Below, in pieces: positions 12,640-24,802 of a stretch of 64,000 nt of DNA. The notes beneath the pieces are model-generated. The model did not search any database. It saw only the letters and a list, made by a program, of their open reading frames with translations, and had not been told where the DNA came from. The stretch spans positions 105,001 through 169,000 of the forward strand of contig CALYLW010001187.1 of assembly GCA_944989445.1 (NCBI GenBank). The letters are read 5' to 3'. The stretch comes from Ampullaceana balthica (taxonomy: Eukaryota; Mollusca; Gastropoda; Lymnaeidae). A program made the position numbers and the translations under genes. Position 1 is the first letter of the stretch. The number at the start of each line of letters is the position of its first letter.

Positions 12640-13562
12640 TGTTCGTCCGTCGTGGTCGACGATGAAAACTCTCTTCATATTTGCTGGGCTGCCACATGTG
12701 TCCTCTGGTGGCTTATTAACCCTATCCTGGCACGAAAGAGGCGTCCGCACGTCGGACAAGAGATGGATGCGGTCCATTCAGGAGGGTTTTGGATACGGTC
12801 CTTTCTGACTTGACGCTTTAACTTAGCAGCCTGTTGTCTGTTTGACTTACAGACAGCTGCGCCATTCCGTATCATAGAGCGCCAGTGGGCTCGGTTTCTG
12901 GCTGCTGCTTCCCAGGAGTCATGTCCGATGTCGAAGGCCTTCAGAGCTGTTTTTCAGTGCATCCTTGTAGCGCTTACGTGGACCTCCGCGTGCTCTATGC
13001 CCTTCTGTAAGCTCACCATAGAAGAGCCCCTTGGGGAGGCGATGGTCGGGCATGCGCACTACATGCCCCACCCAGCGTAGTTGGCTTTGCATGAGGATAG
13101 TGTGGATGCTGGGAAGTCCTGACCTGGCTAATATTTCGGTGTCTGGAACTTTTTCCTGCCATTTTATATTGAGAATTTTTCTAAGGCTTTTGGTGTGGAA
13201 GTGGTTCAGCAACCTCGCATGGCGTTGGTATACGGTCCAAGTTTCACATGCATATAATAGGGTGGGAAGCACAACAGCTGTGTATACTTTTAGTTTTGTT
13301 TGGGTGCTGATTCCCCTTCTGTTCCACACACTGTCATGCAATCTACCGAATGTTGCGCTGGCCTTTGAGATTCTCGTGTTCACCTCGTCATCAATATTGG
13401 CATTCTGAGACAGTGTGCTGCCAAGGTAGGTAAAGCGGCTCACTGTGTTGATTTTGTTGGCATTGATGAATATGTTAGGCTCTGTATAAGATTTGCCTGG
13501 GGTCGGCTGTTATAACACTTCTGTCTTCTTTGTGCTGATGGTGAGCCCAAAGTTAGAGAACG
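12640..13562 (-). pseudogene. LINE 3' end: RT C-terminal part and zinc finger
   Basis: Minus-strand frames 13443-12919 and 12875-12675 carry the region after the RT palm: FTYLGSTLSQ, RISKASATFGRL, VYTAVVLPTLLYACETWT and QLRWVGHVVRM, followed by a C2H2-like CPTCGRLFRARIGLISHQRT. The same order is found at 52159-53405 on the plus strand. A frameshift at about 12900 and an in-frame stop near 13500 show it is dead and 5'-truncated. Clade is not certain: a non-LTR element of the type with a zinc finger after the RT. Confidence 0.8.
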
Positions 13563-14539
13563 CACTGGACAAAATAAAAATATGCATACTATGTATACAT
13601 CACTTTTTTTAAATTTCTGTTTACATCCCTTCAAAGTTGCGCTGCTGTTTAAACATTAAAAAATCACACAAAAACACATTATTTACGGAAACACCATTAC
13701 AACTTGGTACCATTTACAATACAATCAATTACAAAGGTTTAGTGCGCATTATTAGTTTGTTTATGTTATTATTACCATGTCGTAATCGCAAATAAATATA
13801 TTCTGAAGTTATACTCCTTAAAAATGTTTTAAAATAAATACTACAGTAAATGCTTTTTAGTTCTATTGTAAAGAAGACTAATTTTATTTATCGGTATCCC
13901 TTTCAAAGTTCCCTTTCAGGTTTGCGGACACGCACATATCTGACTTGCGCTGAGATACAGTTTTGAATTGCAGAACAGCACTTGCTTCTTTTCTTTAAAC
14001 CATTTTCATCCACCAGGAGCAGCTGTCAAACGTCGTTGACATCTGCGCTTCTTCAGATGGCATTGGCCACGTATGAGAGTCCTCCAGGCACCCCTACGCG
14101 ATGATATTAGTGACGTTGTATTTTGTTTATATGGGATAAGATTAATAAAGTCATCTTCCCTCTTTCCTCTAGTAATCGTTTATTTAGAGCTACATTTAAC
14201 TCCTGTGATACGCAGTGCTTTAAATAACTATAAAACGACGTGAACAATATTTCGTTACATAATGAAACGCCTTCTTATTTAAAACATGCATCCAAAGATA
14301 CACATCAAATATGACAACTAAAACAATATGAAATATTTGAAAGACAATTATATAATATTTATTATCAAATTGTGCTTAATGCCATCAACAATTTGATGCA
14401 TATTTCTAATTGTATCACTTCTCATGTTCGAGCTATTTGTTTCAAACACATTTGTAAAAATTAAAATCTTATAGTAAAGTATAGATATATCAATATTAAA
14501 AATTTAAAACAGCTGAAAATAAATTTCTATGTCCATTTT
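13563..14539. other. Spacer between LINE and gene B
   Basis: AT-rich. Around 14170-14500 it aligns with 44460-44760 beyond the 3' end of gene C (shared CGTGAACAATATTTCGTTAC type block), so it is duplicated 3' flank. No gene seen. Confidence 0.4.
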
Positions 14540-17500
14540 TTAAGTTTCTTGTGAGAGCCTCCAAAATATATGATTTCCTTGTTGACGCAGGAATACATCG
14601 CACGTAAAGGGCAACCTTAAGAGGAGGAAAATATAAAAAAAAATTAAGTCTCAAATTATTTACATGATTTTATAAATCCTTTATTATCCTATGGCTTATT
14701 ATTTTAACATGTTCCTAACAAGAGTTAAAAGTTACGTTATCACCAACCAAGTTTTACGTGACTGTTACTTATGGTGATACAAGCTATTATATAACGTTCT
14801 TACACCCGTCACAATTTGATGATGTCGTAGTTTTGACAAGGCGAAATAACAAATGCTGAGATTTTCCTTAGCTGGAGCAAACTATTACCCGCACAGATTA
14901 AACCCCAAATAGAAGACCCTGGCTGTGGCACATGTTGCACGACTCAGGATAGGGTGACACAATCTGCTGTCCTTATGTCATGAAGAGTCTGTTGAAGTTG
15001 ACTAGACAAGCAGTGCAGTGCATAGAATGTAAATTATTTCTTATATATCTAGATTAGCTGGCCGGGTCTTCAGGGCTCGACCTTACAAAGAAATCGTCTT
15101 TCCTTTAGGAGCCCATAATGTTTCACAGTGTTGACGATCAACTTTCTCCACACGCTCTAGAATGAAACTCATTGTTCAAATTGAATTGAACCACATTTCA
15201 ACTGAGATGATTTCTCATCCACGGAAAAGGAAGAGATGGGTAATTTTTTAAGCTTATATTCTTGAACAAATGATTTTAAAAACACACACGAGCGCACAAG
15301 CAAGCAAACGTATACACACACACACACATATATATATATGCTCAATGATTATAATATTGTAAGGTATGCTAATAATAAAGTAGACAATTATATTATTTTT
15401 ACGCTGCTTTTTTTATTCCAAGCCCGTAATGCTAGTAACTTTAAAGATACCGACTGACCTGGTTGTTTAGTACCAAATTGAACAAGCCCCAGAAGTCAAG
15501 TGTGCCCTATATAATTAGACTATCTAAACTTTCAAAGATACCCTCTCAACTAAACACACTATAACCCCCAACACATTATTTCCAAACTCTCATCAACTAA
15601 GTTTCCTAAAATATTGTTTCACATTAATTTTAAAAATGTAATTCAGTTGTTTGTTAAAGCGTTGTTGCTGATAAATATTGAGAGATCAGTACAAGGAAGC
15701 CTCCAGACTTGTTTTACTCTATTACACCTGACCTCTCAACCGCTTTCCTTTCCTCGTGGAAAGCTACAAAATTAACTATTCTATGGATCAAAAATCTCTC
15801 TTAAGCAAAAACCTTGTCAATTTTTACAAATGCAGATTTACAAGTGTTACAAAGGATATGCGAGTATTTCTTAGTGAGTGTAAGGAAATCCTTTAGATCA
15901 GGGATGGGCACACTTTTTCTTCGGAGGGCCGCATTCAAAAATGCATGGTTATAGGCGGCCGCATATATATTTTGTCTACTTCAATTACAATTTATAAAGT
16001 ATAAAAATATGAATTAATAATTACACACATGTACTTGTCATTTTATTTTATATTCACATACTATTACACATGCACGTTGCCTTTTTTTAAAATTTGATAA
16101 TAAGATTTTACTATTCATAATTATTTCAACAAAAATTTATTGTTACCTATCAGAACGTAATTTACATACAAGCTGATCATAGAGTGCAATTATAATTAAT
16201 GAAAATTAAGTTACTGTTCACAATTTTGGATAATGTTCTTGAACTTTGGAACAAGTTTAATGGTTGTGATTCTATGACTGATCTTTTCATAGACTTGTTT
16301 ATTTTTATACAAGAACAAGCTGGCTCATATATGTATGTGGACCCAAATAGTGACCAAATTTTCGCAGCAAAGTTTTTTAAGTATAAAAATACTGCTGCTG
16401 GCAAACATCCATAAAACTCCAGCAGAAGAACTGATTTAAATGATTTAAACTTCTCCTTCATGTCATAATCTAATTGTAGGTCAAGCAGCTCTAACTATAT
16501 ATTCTCTGGTGTTGTGTCAGCTTATGCACGAAGTGGCGAACTGAGGATATTAATCAGAGGTTCAAGGTTCTTGAAGTCTTGAAATCTCTTGTCGAATTCC
16601 ACAGCCTAGGCATCCAACTGAGCTCAGAACGAGTGTTTATCCCCCGTATAAATCCCAACAATAATTTGTGCTGTGTCCTGTACATCGGTATTTTTGTCCA
16701 ATGCAAGAGATTACCGCAATAAAATCTTTGATTCCGATTTACAATCATATGGGACAGCACCGAACTGGTTTTCGTTGCAGAATCTTGTATTGAAGAGTGT
16801 TTGATAAAAAAAGTTTGCTGCGTCTTTTAATTATTAATCAAATCCTGGTATTTCCATTTTCTCTATTCGCTCGTTAAATTGTTCCAGAAATTGATTTTTA
16901 TTGTTTTATGGTGTCTTTTTAAAGTGCACTTCTGAATGACAATCACACACTCAAGGTACAGCAAGCTGACTGCTTTGCTTCCAACGTTCATGAAGTAACT
17001 ATTTAGCGGTCCTCTTGTCAATAAATTTGCGTTAATCGTCCTCACTCTTTCTTATTTTGGCAGCACTACGGGTCGCATAATATACCCTGGCGGCCGCATG
17101 CGGCCGTAGTTTGCCCACCTCTGCTTTAGATAAAACTTTAATAATCACAGAAGTATAATTCACATATGATAGACTTACAGCTTTCGGCAGTCACACAATA
17201 TGTTTTGTACGAACGTCTTGTTCACATTGGGGAAATATCCTCCAATGACCAAGGAGAGATATGTTATTGTGTTGTGATAATTTGCTATGCAATGCAGCAT
17301 TTGGATTAGCTGATGATAAAAATAACATAATTTACGAAGATATGTTAAATATAAATATGTATATGTCTTCCACGCAAAGATTTAGTAACTTGGTAACTCT
17401 TCTATTTTAGCTGATGTTGATCAATTTGATACAACCGAAGGATGGGCTAGGGCAGGAGTCGGGAGACTTTTTGTCTGAGAGAGCCATAAACACCTCGTAT

Positions 17501-20500
17501 TGTGACAGGTAATTCTAAGAGAGCCATACATAATGTTTAAAACTAACAATTCAAGTAAAAGTTTTAATGTTGTGTCATGTCAACACTGAAAGTACAATAA
17601 GTATGTCTCTGCAATATATTTAATAACATTGTTATGCTGTTTTTATATGCAATTAATATGTCGATCAAGGGAATCTGAATAAAAGTTTCTTTTAATAATC
17701 GAACATTTGTCTAAGAGCCAGATGCCGCCATCAATAAAGTCACATTTGGCTCGTGAGCCATGGATTCCCGACCCCTAGGGTAAGGACAACTCTCATAATA
17801 ATCCAAGTATAATATCACTTGGCAATCATGATTCATTGACAGTGGACGATCGCGTGTGTGTATCAGCACAGACGGACTACGGGTGTGTATCAGGGCAGCA
17901 ACGAGCCGAGTCATCAACCATCACGAGCCATGACACCAACCCCTGAATTACAAAGCTGGTATGGATAGTGGTGATACCAAACTGTGTTGATTTCATTGGC
18001 GAACAAAGTGAGACTGTTTACCAGCTGTTATACTGAAGTTATAGTAAATGAATGTCCTTTGTCCAACTTCTAGATTGTGTTTTAAACTAATCGAAAAAGT
18101 TTATAATTTACAAGAATAAATTTTAGTATAACAAACTGATCTCATTTAGCAAAACCACAAAATACATATGACATATTAAAATAATAATAATTAAATCATA
18201 CACGTGAGAAACAGCTGAACCATAACAAACTACTTTCAGAGAGATAATACGGAACAAAGACAATCAGGAACCTTTTATAGCCAACCATTACAGTACCTGG
18301 CTTATGCAGCCGATATAGCGCTCCTGTGTAGAAACCATCTCGACATAATTAAAGTTTTTAAGGGCTTGAAAATACCTCTGCCAAAGCTAGTCTTGTTATA
18401 TAGGAACCGAAGACAAAATATATGAAAATGTCAAGAAGCACCCATGCTGATGATAACATCAGAACAAACAACCAAAAATTTGAGAGAGTTGTTACATTCA
18501 AATATCTAGGACAACTTCAAACGAGCACAATTAGTTAACATCGGTTGTGAAAGAAAGGATAACAGGAGACAACCGTTCCTACTTCAGCTTACAAAAAATT
18601 CTATGAAGTAAAAACCATTCAAGGGGAAAAAATTGAACAGTATGCACCTCTATCATGAGACCGGTAGTAACTTACGCTCGTGAGACTTGGACCCTGACAA
18701 GAAAAGCAGAGATCCTGCTCATCACTTGGGAGAGGAAAATCCTCTGGAAAATATACGGCCCAGTGATAGAAAGTGATATCTGGAGAATTCGTACAAACCA
18801 AAAACTTTATCATTTGTACAAAGACTCACCCATTGTCACAATGATAAAAAAAGGAAAACTGCGCTGGGCTGCACATGTCGAAAAGGTGCCAGAATGTAGA
18901 ATAGCAAAAGTTATTTACAGGCAGAAGACGAGGGGCAGACGACTCAGTGGTCGCCCAATATGTGATAGATTGATGATGTGGAAATGGACATACACCAGCT
19001 GAGTGTTCGGGCATGGATGAAGAAAGCCATGGATCAATTCAAATGGAATGATGTTGTGGAGCAGGCCAAACCCTTACATGGGCTGAAGTGCCATAGATGA
19101 TGATTGCAAATGACACGGCAGTGTAAAGAAAAAAAATTACACAGTTGGCCATGACATTACCTAAAGAATTCCCATCTCATGAACAAACAAAATGAATCAT
19201 TTTAATACCTTATTACTTATTAAAATTAAACAAATTTTCCATAATACAATGCTAATTATAACTGGATTATAAGTTGTTACATGCACACAATTTATTATAA
19301 ACTTTTGCCCTTGCAGGCGTTTATAAGGACACAACTGAGTAAATGGAATGACATGTCCAGATACCGTAGAATATTTAAAGACTTTCCTTTACCTCAGTTT
19401 CCGATGTACTCGTGTACTCACAGCCAACATATTTTATTTTGGAGACGGGCATAGCAGGCGATAAAATACGCGTCAAGGAGTGAGTGGATGAGAACCCTTG
19501 AATGTGGAATTCTACCAACAAATTTGGATTTGTGACCAGCAAACTTTGCCACGCTTTACTGCTTATCAGTGTAGGTTCTGTTTTAATAAAAGGGAAAGTT
19601 TGGGAATATCTACATTATGTAAAACGAGTTAATTATTTTAGCGTTTACCATTTATAAAGTAAAAAAATTCAATTTAATTTCAAGGTGGAATTTTGGCAAT
19701 AAAGATTTAATATTGTCTTCAGTCTGTCAATTATATGAAGTAATGATTTGATGAGAAAATACTTTACAAATATAGCAGGCTAATTTAAATATTAAAAAGC
19801 ATATTTTGAATACTTATTTTCATAAACTGCGTAATTAAATATTTAAAAAATAAGATTCTTCTGTCAGTACAATGGATATATTCATTATTCTTCCTAAAAA
19901 TATATTCTGTAAGTGCGTAACTCTCGAACATGGATACATGAAAATACGTATAACTGTAAATATTGCTCTATAATAAAATACTTGAAAGTCAAATAAGTTG
20001 TTCGGTCGAGTTGTTTTTTGCATTTGTGTGAAGGACTTTAAAAAAGGAAGAAAAACTGCAAATCATACACAATAATAAGAGGTGACATTTATACATCTGT
20101 CTTTAGCACACAAATTACCTAAGGTAACTTTTTTGGAAATTTGTCTAAATATCATATGTTTCTTTAATCATATGTACGTACTCTTTTACTTTTTAAAAAT
20201 ATTACCATTAAAATAAAAATAAAAACCTAACAAACCACGTTTTTGACTATAAATCCTTTATGTACAAGACATAGCTAAAAGAATGTTTATTATAATACGC
20301 AACTTACGACAATCCAAAACTGAAAAAATTTAGTTATGTCTCGTATAACATGTTTAATATAATGCGTACCGATCGGGAATATATTTTTAAAAATTATAGT
20401 CCATATAATCGCACCGAATCACCCAACATGAACATAATAAAAAAGGTCATTCAATATAATACGAACCGCGACACTTTATCTAAAAAAATAACATGATACA

Positions 20501-23500
20501 TAGAGTTAATAAAATAATGTAAAATTCAATAATTTAATTACAGTACATGCGATCGATCTCAAATTTTGATACATCGTTTTTAACAACAGCACAAAACTGC
20601 CTGCAAAATTTCAACTCGCTACCTTACGAGAAAGTGGGTTAAAAATCGATCCAAGGTTTTCGACAAAAAAACAAGCAAGCAACCAAACAGACACCACGAG
20701 TTAATATAAAAGATTTAAAAATTTTAAAAAAAAACAAAAACAAAACAAAACAATACCAATAATAAATTGAATAAATAAAAATAAAGCAGCTCATTAAAGT
20801 ACCCACTGAATATCAAATCTTCACTTTTCAGATGAATGTAAGAAAGTAATGGACAATTCTTGGCCCATAATTTCAGGATGTCATCACACAACATGAAATA
20901 GTTGATGTGAATTGAGCTGAGGCGGTGAAATTTCTGAGAATATTTTAAATATAATAATTTTAAAATAAGTTTACTTGTAATAAAAACAATTATGGACAAT
21001 GTAATTTTATAAGCTGTTTATCTTAGAGTCCCAAAAAAATTAACGGGAAAATGTCCCTTATTTTGAATAATACATTTAGAAATAACCGTAAAGGATTATT
21101 TTTAACCCTTTCTTCTTTCTTTAAAAATTTGAAAATTGAATAATTAAGATTATTTATTTTTATTAATATTATTACATGTTAGACCAAGATAATATTTAAT
21201 AATAATTAAAAATCTCAGCAGCACTTATTTTGTTACATGTGTCTTGTATCATGTAAACAACAAAACTAATACATTTTAATAGCAAATAATTATTACTTAT
21301 GTAGCAATAACCTGCATTTCTGTTATGAATTTTTGCACCCGGTAGCCGCGGTAGTGATAATCAAAGAAGTCCATTAGCGATAGATTCAAAACGGTATCTC
21401 CAAGGACATCAGCAAGGAATTCTAGAAACTCCAGACCCATTCGGGGCTCAAACTTTGTCCCTTCAATGAACAGTGTCTTGAAAATAAATAAAAAGATTGC
21501 GTTAATGTATTTTGATCATGCCTACGAAAAAAGTAGTTACGATCTAACACTATAACAAATGAGGAGTAACGAAGAAAACTTTTCAGAAATCTGCGATAAG
21601 TGCCGGAAAATATGGCAAGCATGCTTTTTGCCCCCATATTAAAGAATATCGAAAATTCTGAACATCAACTTAAAGAATACAGTGCTTAACAGGTTGTTAA
21701 AAACATTTACATACATCGGATTTAATACGGTGTGCTTACAAGCAATTTTCACTCTATGGTTTGTTGGTACGTTTGCAAAGTAAAAAAAAATTCGTGTACA
21801 AATCTCGCGGTATCAAATTTTGTTTGAAAATTTACCAGACCTTCTGCGCAGTATATCTAAGTTGCGCTGCGTCGGTCAGATGTGTGCGCGACCGAACAGC
21901 CACGCAGCTTAAAGGGAACATTGTTGACAAATATCCTGTCAAAAAGGTGTGGTATGGAGAAAGCGGAGTTAGCAACATTTGGTATTCAAATAAGGATAGA
22001 TTGCGTAACTAGAGTGCATGACAATTGTGTCAGCGTCTTAAATTAATTTAAAGTAATTGAAATAAAATTAAGCCTGTAAATTAAAAAAAGAAACGAAATA
22101 AATTTACTATTACTTTTCTTTATGACGTCATGAAACGTTGAACACTTTTTATTCATTTAAATGCTTCAATTCTATACTATGTTTAAAAAAAAATCTTTAT
22201 CAGCCCCTCTTGTATTATCACCTTGTAATCACAGTAGACGGAAAACACCTTATTTTATCTGTTTCAGACGCTCCTTATATACAGAAGATTATTGCGTCCT
22301 ACGCTTATCTCTGATTTGTGTTTAGTCCTGTATTCTTTTTAGAGTTTTAAATGTTGATAAAATATTGGCTTTCCTGGTCTCTACAGGCAGCCCACTCCAC
22401 GCTCGAATTCCGGACGGGAAGAACGAAAATTTGTATGAGTTTGTTCTTGCATACGGAATAAGAAAGGTATTTTTATCCCTATGTCTATATGATGGTTGTA
22501 TTAAGTTATCTTTGTGTTGTCATTCTAAATTAGAATTAATTGAATTATGTATAATTATTACAATTTCCCTCTTGGTTCTTCTATCCTCTAGTGTTTCAAG
22601 GTTTAATGATTTAACTAATGGTGTTATTCTTGTCAGTTTTGAAAATTCTCCAGTAATGAATCTGGCAGCTCTTTTTTGAATTTGTTCCAGTTGATCAATG
22701 TTTTTTTTGGTGGATGGGTCCCATACAGAAGATGCATATTCTAGTACAGGTCTCACCAAAGCGAGATAGCATTTTAGATGCATATCTTTATTACATTTGT
22801 GCATGTTTCTTTTTATAAAGCCTAAGATTTTGTTTAATCTTTTAATAACTTCATTGACATGGGGATTCCGTGATAGTTTCTCAATTGTCATGACTCCTAA
22901 GTATTTTGCATCTTTAGTTTGATGTAGTTCCTTTCCATGAATGAAATAAGTCTTTTTCTAAAATGTTGCTATCTTGTTCAGATTTAATTGTTCTATAGAT
23001 CATACAATCATCAGCAAATAACCTAACTTTTGTTCCTGTTGAGATGTTGTTGGGTAGAGCATTTTTATAAATTAATAAAACAAACCCGTAAAAACAAAGT
23101 TTTTGACTATAAATCCCTTATATATGAGACATAACTAACAGTATTGATTATTTTCAAACATTTACAGACTGAATCTGTCTTAACTCAAACTTTGCATCAT
23201 AACCCTAGTGGGGGGGAGGGGTGGGTGGGGGGGGAGAGGGGAAAAGTCTGGTCACCGATTCGCTTGACCGAGCTCAGAGTGACACGTAAAATGTAAACAA
23301 AAGCGCCCGTCGCTTCGTTGGGTCGCCTCAATGCGTCAGCTCAAAATTTCACGTGGGAAAAAAACAATAACAAACCGTGAATTTAAATTACATACCTCAT
23401 ATAAGGATAAACTAAAAATGCATTAATTTAATTACGGTACGTTCGATCGATCTGAAATTTTGATACGATGCATTGTTAGGTTAGACGGGTCCGTGTGCCA

Positions 23501-24765
23501 AATTTCAGTTCGATCGGATCATGGGAAATGGGTCATTTTTGACTTCTGTTTTTCCGCCCGCCCAAGACAGAGAGAGAGAGAGAGACGCCGGTGAAGTTAA
23601 TATAAGGGATTTAATAAAACAAACCCGTAAAAACAAAGTTTTTGACTATAAATCCCTTATATATGAGACATAACTAACAGTATTGATTATTTTCAAACAT
23701 TTACAGACTGAATCTGTCTTAACTCAACTTTGCATCATAACCCTAGTGGGGGGGGGGAGGGGTGGGTGGGGGGAGAGGGGAAAAGTCTGGTCACCGATTC
23801 GCTTGACCGAGCTCAGAGTGACACGTAAAATGTAAACAAAAGCGCCCGTCGCTTCGTTGGGTCGCCTCAATGCGTCAGCTCAAAATTTCACGTGGCAAAA
23901 AAACAATAACAAACCGTGAATTAAAATTACATACCTCATATAAGGATAAACTAAAAATGCATTAATTTAATTACGGTACGTTCGATCGATCTGATTTTGA
24001 TACGATGCATTGTTAGGTCAGACGGGTCCGTGTGCCAAATTTCAGTTCGATCGGATCATGGGAAGTGGGTCATTTTTGACTTCTGTTTTTCCGCCCAGCC
24101 CGCCGAGCCCAAGACAGAGAGAGAGACGGCCGCGAAGTTAATATAAGGGATTTAAAAAGAGTAAGGGATCTAGCACAGTTCCTTGTGGAACTCCTGATTT
24201 AACCTTTATTGGTGCACATTTAGATCCATTAATTATTATAGTTTGCTCCCTACCCAAAAGGAAGTATTTGATCCAGTGATGTAAGGCAGTGCTTCTCAGA
24301 CTTTTTAGTATTTCGGACCGGTAGGAATTTTTCCATTCCACCAGGGACCGGTGGACTATTTTCCCTGCACTGACAATTTTTTCTGTCATTTTTTTTAGAA
24401 CATCTGCGGACCGGCAGCGGATGGCCCACGGATCGGCACCGGTCCGCGGACCACAACTTTGAGAAGCACTGATGTAAGGGACCTGATATTCCAAAGTAGT
24501 TAAGTTTTTTAAGTAAACTAAGGTGATGATCTTTGTCAATAAATGCTTTTGAGAATTCTAGTAATATTATATCTATTTGATCATTATTGTCTAACCCTTT
24601 TTTATTTCATCTATTAATCCTATGAATTGTGTTTCACGTGATCTGTTTTTTTTTCTAAAGCCGTGTTATGATGGCATTTAAAACACTTTTATTAAAAAAT
24701 GCAATAAAACACACATAATAAATAGACAGTTTCATTGTCTTAAAGTAATGTTAATTAAAAAAATA

Positions 24766-24802
<37 letters not shown>

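Larger units (their letters stand above)
22270..24680 (-). pseudogene. 5'-truncated LINE with nested insertions, intron 3 of gene B
   Basis: Read leftward on the minus strand: RT pieces near 24660-24500 (GLIDEIKKGLDNNDQIDIIL, then LLEFSKAF), LHHWIKYFLLGREQTIIING and KVKSGVPQGTVLDPLL at about 24300-24160, then after two inserted repeats NALPNNISTGTKVR and FADDCMIYRT near 23050-22960, LVRPVLEYASSVWDPSTKKN at about 22770, and SFFPSGIRAWSGLP at about 22400. FADD keeps the catalytic aspartates. Upstream domains are missing. The C-terminal signature fits a CR1/Jockey-like non-LTR element. Interrupted by two TTAA-family units (23076-24151) and a hAT MITE (24287-24471). Confidence 0.82.

Noticed and set aside
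22365..22679. 104-codon plus-strand frame
   Set aside because: Antisense of the LINE C-terminal region.
23076..24151. Naming the TTAA repeat as a piggyBac MITE
   Set aside because: TTAA fits, but the tips are TAAAAC and GGGAT rather than CCC...GGG, and no transposase is seen, so I leave it unnamed.
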